From: an uncultured Eubacteriales bacterium
GTDB lineage: Bacteria; Bacillota; Clostridia; Oscillospirales; CAG-272
NCBI GenBank assembly: GCA_900555785.1
Contig: USMO01000068.1
Span: 1 to 7,936 of the forward strand
Direction of reading: 5' to 3'
DNA: 7,936 nt
The notes under the pieces were generated by a model. The model worked only from the letters and a program-made list of their open reading frames with translations, was not told where the DNA came from and searched no databases. Shown piece by piece: positions 5,155 to 7,936 of this stretch. The translations under genes were made by a program, and so were the position numbers. How positions within the stretch are numbered: the stretch's first letter is position 1; every line of letters starts with the position of its first letter.

Positions 5155-6342
5155 TCACTTGCTCGTTTCCGCAACGGTGACGGAGAGCGAGAGCGTCTCG
5201 TTTTGGCGCCAAACAGTGACCGTTAGAACATCACCAGCATGTGCCTTGGCGAGAACACGCCTGAGGTCGGAAACACCGGAAATCGATGTCCCGTTGATCG
5301 CGGTAATGACATCATTCGCCTGTAACCCGGCAGCTGCCGCAGGACCGCCGGCGGTCACCTCGTGAACCGCAGCACCGGCAGGCACCCCGTATTTCTGCGA
5401 ATCCGAGCTGACATCCGAAACGCTCACTCCAATATAAGGCTTCGCATAGTAGCCCTTTTCAATGATGCTCTCCATGATCGACCGTACACTGTCAATCGGA
5501 ATCGCAAACGCAATGTTGTCGATCGATGCCCCGGACGAAGAACTGCCGGAATACTTCGCGTTGGTAATTCCGATGACTTCGCCGTAAAGATTGAACAGCG
5601 CACCGCCGGAATTGCCGGAGTTGATGGCGCAATCAGTCTGAAGCAGATCCATCACCGTGCCGCCAGAGAAGGTCACCTCCCGGTCAAGCGCACTGACAAC
5701 ACCAGTCGTCAGCGAGAAGGTCAGTTCCCCAAGCGGGTTGCCGATTGCAAGCACACTGTCGCCGACATTCAGACTGGACGAAGACCCCAGCACAACCGGA
5801 GACAGCCCGGTCGCGGCAATCTTCAGCACCGCCAAGTCGTTGTTCTCATCATAGCCGACAACCTGCGCATCGTAAGAAGAACCGTCATAGGTGCTCACGG
5901 TGATGCTGCTGCCACCCTCAACCACGTGATAATTCGTCACAATGTAGCCGTCCGCGGTCAGGATGAAGCCCGAACCGGACGCAGCCGAGGTGGTCTGCTG
6001 CCCCCATGCGTTGCCGGTAATCGTGGTGCGGATGCCGACCGTCGAATTGACGTTCGCAGCGTAAACCTCGGCAGCGGTCATCAGTTTTCCGGTCTCAATT
6101 TCCGTAATGTCAAGCGTCACATTCTCGCGCTTGCCCTGCAGAACGGTCGTTGTCGAGGAGCCGGACGGCAGAACCTTGACCCGGCCGGCAAGCCCCCAGA
6201 CCACAGCGCCGCCAATGACGCCACCCAGCAGCGCAAAGCACAGCGCCAATGCAACAACCCAGCCTGTGCCGCGCTTTTTCGGCTTTTTCGGCGGTTCCTG
6301 CGGCGCTTGATACTGATAGCTTGTGTAGTTGTTCTCTTCCAT
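5155..6342 (-). CDS. htrA: HtrA/DegP-type membrane-anchored serine protease with PDZ domain
   Basis: A 395-residue protease of the S1C family that degrades misfolded proteins at the outer face of the membrane. A short cytoplasmic head rich in Pro, Gln and Lys (1-27) is followed by one membrane helix (about 28-53), a linker, and a trypsin-like domain (about 87-295). The catalytic triad is H139 (TNYHVV), D169 (NNDLAVLK) and S245 (NSGNSGGAL). A single PDZ domain covers about 302-392, with AGGPAAAAGLQANDVI as its typical core. The length and single PDZ fit Gram-positive HtrA proteins. The ATG has AAGGGGG (6357-6351) 8 nt upstream. It appears monocistronic, with its own promoter and terminator. 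Gram-positive htrA genes are often under two-component (CssRS-type) control, but no such operator can be recognised here. Confidence 0.96.
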   Translation of the reverse strand: MEENNYTSYQYQAPQEPPKKPKKRGTGWVVALALCFALLGGVIGGAVVWGLAGRVKVLPSGSSTTTVLQGKRENVTLDITEIETGKLMTAAEVYAANVNSTVGIRTTITGNAWGQQTTSAASGSGFILTADGYIVTNYHVVEGGSSITVSTYDGSSYDAQVVGYDENNDLAVLKIAATGLSPVVLGSSSSLNVGDSVLAIGNPLGELTFSLTTGVVSALDREVTFSGGTVMDLLQTDCAINSGNSGGALFNLYGEVIGITNAKYSGSSSSGASIDNIAFAIPIDSVRSIMESIIEKGYYAKPYIGVSVSDVSSDSQKYGVPAGAAVHEVTAGGPAAAAGLQANDVITAINGTSISGVSDLRRVLAKAHAGDVLTVTVWRQNETLSLSVTVAETSK

Positions 6343-6377
6343 CTGAAATGCCCCCTTTGTTCTGTTCCTGTGCTTTT

Positions 6378-6406
6378 ATTGTAACCCTTTTCGGTTAAGA
6401 ACAACA
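6378..6406 (-). promoter_or_regulatory. htrA: Probable htrA promoter
   Basis: On the minus strand a good -10, TACAAT (6383-6378), lies about 35 bases before the htrA ATG. At 17 nt upstream the -35 position reads TGTTGT (6406-6401), a poor match, so the promoter may need an activator or an alternative spacing. Confidence 0.5.
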
Positions 6407-6485
6407 GAAATTTCCGCGAAAAGAACGTGAAAAAATATGAAAAATTCTGTCACATTTTTCGCCCCGTGCATTCGGATCGTGAAGT

Positions 6486-6502
6486 CTTAAGCCCGGCTTA
6501 AG
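6486..6502. promoter_or_regulatory. 17-bp palindrome, candidate operator
   Basis: CTTAAGCC-C-GGCTTAAG is a perfect dyad with 8-bp arms and a 1-bp centre, too tight for an RNA hairpin but well suited to a dimeric DNA-binding protein. It lies in the divergent htrA/Pr6Pr intergenic region, 37 bp upstream of the plus-strand -35 box. Confidence 0.45.
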
Positions 6503-6539
6503 GCAGCGCAGCGCAAAGCAGAATATTTTGCCGTGCCAC

Positions 6540-6568
6540 TTGACTTTTGCGGTCAAATCCGCTATAAT
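6540..6568 (+). promoter_or_regulatory. Strong promoter for the Pr6Pr-like gene
   Basis: -35 TTGACT (6540-6545), a 17-nt spacer and a perfect -10 TATAAT (6563-6568). Transcription should start near 6575, about 24 nt before the ATG at 6599. TTGAC (6540-6544) and GTCAA (6552-6556) form a short dyad over the -35 and spacer, which a repressor could use. The promoter also rules out an upstream ATG at 6533. Confidence 0.85.
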
Positions 6569-6585
6569 GAAAGGGATCCGATCGG

Positions 6586-6592
6586 AAGGAGG
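6586..6592 (+). promoter_or_regulatory. Ribosome binding site fixing the start at 6599
   Basis: AAGGAGG ends 6 nt before the ATG at 6599. The longer in-frame alternative at 6533 starts upstream of the -10 box and has no Shine-Dalgarno sequence. Confidence 0.9.
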
Positions 6593-6598
6593 AACCCC

Positions 6599-7258
6599 AT
6601 GTCACGCATCCAATTGCTCGCCGGCGCTTCGGCAGCGCTGAACCTAGGCACAGCGCTTGCCGTTCTCATCGCCGTTTTCACCCGGTTTCCAACCGTTGAA
6701 GGGGACGGAAACCGCTTTCATAGCGGCGCAAAAACCTTCCGCTATTTCACAACCGACTCCAACCTGTTCGCCGCCCTCGCCTGCCTGATCCTGACCCCCT
6801 TCAGTCTGCGCATCGCCATCACCGGTGCCGGGACGCTGCCCGCCTGGGCACAGGCACTCAAATATACGGCGGTCTGCGCGGTCACCCTGACGCTGCTGAC
6901 CGTGCTGTTCTTTCTTGCCCCTACGCAGGGCTTTGACAAAATGTTCGGCGGAGCAAACCTGTGGCTCCATCTCATCTGCCCGCTGGTTTGCATCCTCTCC
7001 TTCCTATTTTTCGAATCGCGGGAACGGCTGGACCTTTGGGTCACCTTCCCGGCGCTGGTCCCGATTCTGCTGTACAGCGCGGTCTACCTCGTCATGGTGG
7101 TCGTGGTTGGCGAAGACCGGGGCGGCTGGAAGGATTTTTACGGCTTCAACCGGGGCGGGAAATGGTATCTCGCCCTGCCGCTGATGCTCGGCACCGCCTA
7201 CCTGATTGCACTGGGGCAGTGGGCACTATCCAATCTGGCATGGAGGTGGTTTGCATGA
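6599..7258 (+). CDS. Pr6Pr-like (FAR-17a/AIG1-type) six-helix membrane protein
   Basis: A 219-residue integral membrane protein with six likely helices (about 8-28, 53-74, 88-107, 120-139, 147-167, 190-212). The FRYFTTDSN motif (47-55) after the first helix, the LWLHLICPL motif (121-129) starting helix four, and a late DFYGFNRGGKWY loop fit the bacterial Pr6Pr family, which I associate with eukaryotic AIG1/ADTRP. Those eukaryotic proteins are membrane threonine hydrolases that use a Thr and a His to split fatty-acid esters of hydroxy fatty acids. T51 or T52 and H124 are the obvious candidates here, but activity in bacteria is inference. It is transcribed from the strong promoter at 6540-6568. 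Its stop overlaps the next start as ATGA, so the two are coupled. Family assignment rests on remembered motifs and is moderate. Confidence 0.8.
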   Translation: MSRIQLLAGASAALNLGTALAVLIAVFTRFPTVEGDGNRFHSGAKTFRYFTTDSNLFAALACLILTPFSLRIAITGAGTLPAWAQALKYTAVCAVTLTLLTVLFFLAPTQGFDKMFGGANLWLHLICPLVCILSFLFFESRERLDLWVTFPALVPILLYSAVYLVMVVVVGEDRGGWKDFYGFNRGGKWYLALPLMLGTAYLIALGQWALSNLAWRWFA

Positions 7259-7884
7259 GCGACCCAAAACCGAAAATTCCGGAACGAAACCGCGACCTGC
7301 GGCGGCTGGTCCTGCGGCGCAGGCTGACCAAAGCCGGGCTGTACCTGCTGTGGCTCACGGCGCTGTACATCGGCGCGCAGAGCTTCAACGCAGGGCATGA
7401 GCACCACCCCATGCGGGGCTGGCAGCTGGCGCTTTGGTTCGGCATCGGTGCGGTAATCGGCTTTCTGCTGCTGCGCATGTGGGTCTTTCTGACCGACCGC
7501 CCCTTTGTCGGGACCGTCTCGCGGTCCGGTCTGTCGCATGACGTCAAAGGAGACGATTTCCGGCTCAACACCGCCATCCGTCTAATCGACGACCGCACCG
7601 GAAAGCGCCGCAGGATGCGGTTTGAGCAAAAAGAGGGCTTCTATCTTCTTTACCATGAGGGCGTGCGCGTGTGCAAGCTCCCCTTCCTCCCTTACCCGCT
7701 CCCCGACCCCGCCACCGTGCCCGTCCCGGAAACGAACGGAGACAACAAGACCGATGCCCGCACCGGCGGCGCTTTCTGCGTGGTCTGCGGCAGAATCAAC
7801 CGCCCCGGTGCAGAAACCTGCGACAGTTGCGGGTTTTCTATCATTCAGCCGGAACAGGTTTTTGAAGATGCACACACGGGTTAA
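7255..7884 (+). CDS. Two-helix membrane protein with C-terminal zinc ribbon
   Basis: I do not recognise this 209-residue protein as a named family. A basic N-terminus (ERNRDLRRLVLRRRLTK, 10-26) precedes a hydrophobic helix (about 27-43), a short His-rich loop (AGHEHHP, 46-52) and a second helix (about 56-79). A soluble region with small beta-type segments (about 83-145) and a Pro-rich linker (143-160) lead to a zinc ribbon formed by C175, C178, C189 and C192 (CVVC...CDSC). By the positive-inside rule both ends are cytoplasmic. The ATG at 7255 has GGAGG (7242-7246) 8 nt upstream and overlaps the preceding stop as ATGA. The frame is open further upstream, but that part lies inside the previous gene and has no better start. 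Zinc ribbons of this kind often serve protein or nucleic-acid binding; the actual role is unknown. Confidence 0.8.
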   Translation: MSDPKPKIPERNRDLRRLVLRRRLTKAGLYLLWLTALYIGAQSFNAGHEHHPMRGWQLALWFGIGAVIGFLLLRMWVFLTDRPFVGTVSRSGLSHDVKGDDFRLNTAIRLIDDRTGKRRRMRFEQKEGFYLLYHEGVRVCKLPFLPYPLPDPATVPVPETNGDNKTDARTGGAFCVVCGRINRPGAETCDSCGFSIIQPEQVFEDAHTG

Positions 7885-7899
7885 AAAGAAGGCTGCCAA

Positions 7900-7936
7900 A
7901 TGAACCCTTTCATCTCTGCATGCGCAACCGATTCCG
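7900..7936 (+). CDS. Probable start of a further gene, cut by the window end
   Basis: ATG at 7900 opens a frame (MNPFISACATDS...) that runs to the window edge. AGAAGG (7887-7892) lies 7 nt upstream and the gap to the preceding stop is only 15 nt, so it would be the third gene of the same operon. Twelve residues are too few to assign a family. Confidence 0.45.
   Translation, partial: MNPFISACATDS

Noticed and set aside
5362..6384. Plus-strand open frame (340 codons) across htrA
   Set aside because: It is antisense to an intact HtrA with a full catalytic triad; the composition is Arg/His-rich and there is no start signal.
6533..6598. N-terminal extension of the Pr6Pr-like protein from ATG 6533
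   Set aside because: The -35 and -10 boxes (6540-6568) lie inside it and its ATG has no Shine-Dalgarno sequence. ATG 6599 has a perfect one.
6961..7254. N-terminal extension of the zinc-ribbon protein into the preceding gene
   Set aside because: It would overlap most of the last third of the Pr6Pr-like gene with Pro/Arg-rich nonsense. GGAGG at 7242-7246 places the start at 7255.

Overview
The window looks like a piece of a GC-rich Firmicutes chromosome, most likely an Oscillospirales/Ruminococcaceae-type anaerobe. I infer this from the strong AGGAGG-type ribosome binding sites, near-consensus sigma-A promoters, a DUF5685 gene joined to a J-domain gene, a clostridial-style membrane-anchored HtrA, and acetate kinase. 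No species can be named. I see no tRNA, rRNA, CRISPR array, phage gene or transposase.

Layout from left to right. (1) Positions 1-441, minus strand: the 5' part of a membrane protein with a charged helical tail, cut by the window edge. It has a near-perfect promoter at 514-542 and probably a TTG start. (2) Positions 442-808: a divergent regulatory region. (3) Positions 809-2831, plus strand: a tightly coupled three-gene operon of a DUF5685 protein, a J-domain/TPR protein with a cysteine-string tail, and a small polytopic membrane protein. A strong hairpin at 2869-2896 lies between this operon and the convergent genes that follow. (4) Positions 2914-4873, minus strand: acetate kinase (ackA) followed 25 nt downstream by a class II (zinc) aldolase, from a promoter at 4945-4973. 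(5) Positions 4965-5143: a rho-independent terminator and a nested inverted-repeat element behind htrA. (6) Positions 5155-6342, minus strand: an HtrA/DegP-type membrane-anchored serine protease with one PDZ domain. (7) Positions 6343-6598: a second divergent regulatory region, with a consensus plus-strand promoter and a 17-bp palindrome. (8) Positions 6599-7884, plus strand: a six-helix membrane protein of Pr6Pr/AIG1 type overlapping by ATGA with a two-helix membrane protein that ends in a zinc ribbon. A further gene probably begins at 7900.

ackA and htrA are housekeeping functions: substrate-level ATP formation from acetyl phosphate, and surface protein quality control. The interesting part is the 809-2831 operon. 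The DUF5685 protein carries two Asp-rich motifs that read like those of squalene/phytoene synthases. The J-protein ends in 11 cysteines within 28 residues, in the manner of eukaryotic cysteine-string proteins. The third product is a membrane protein. Translational coupling suggests that the three act together, possibly at the membrane. That joint role is inference; no function has been shown here.
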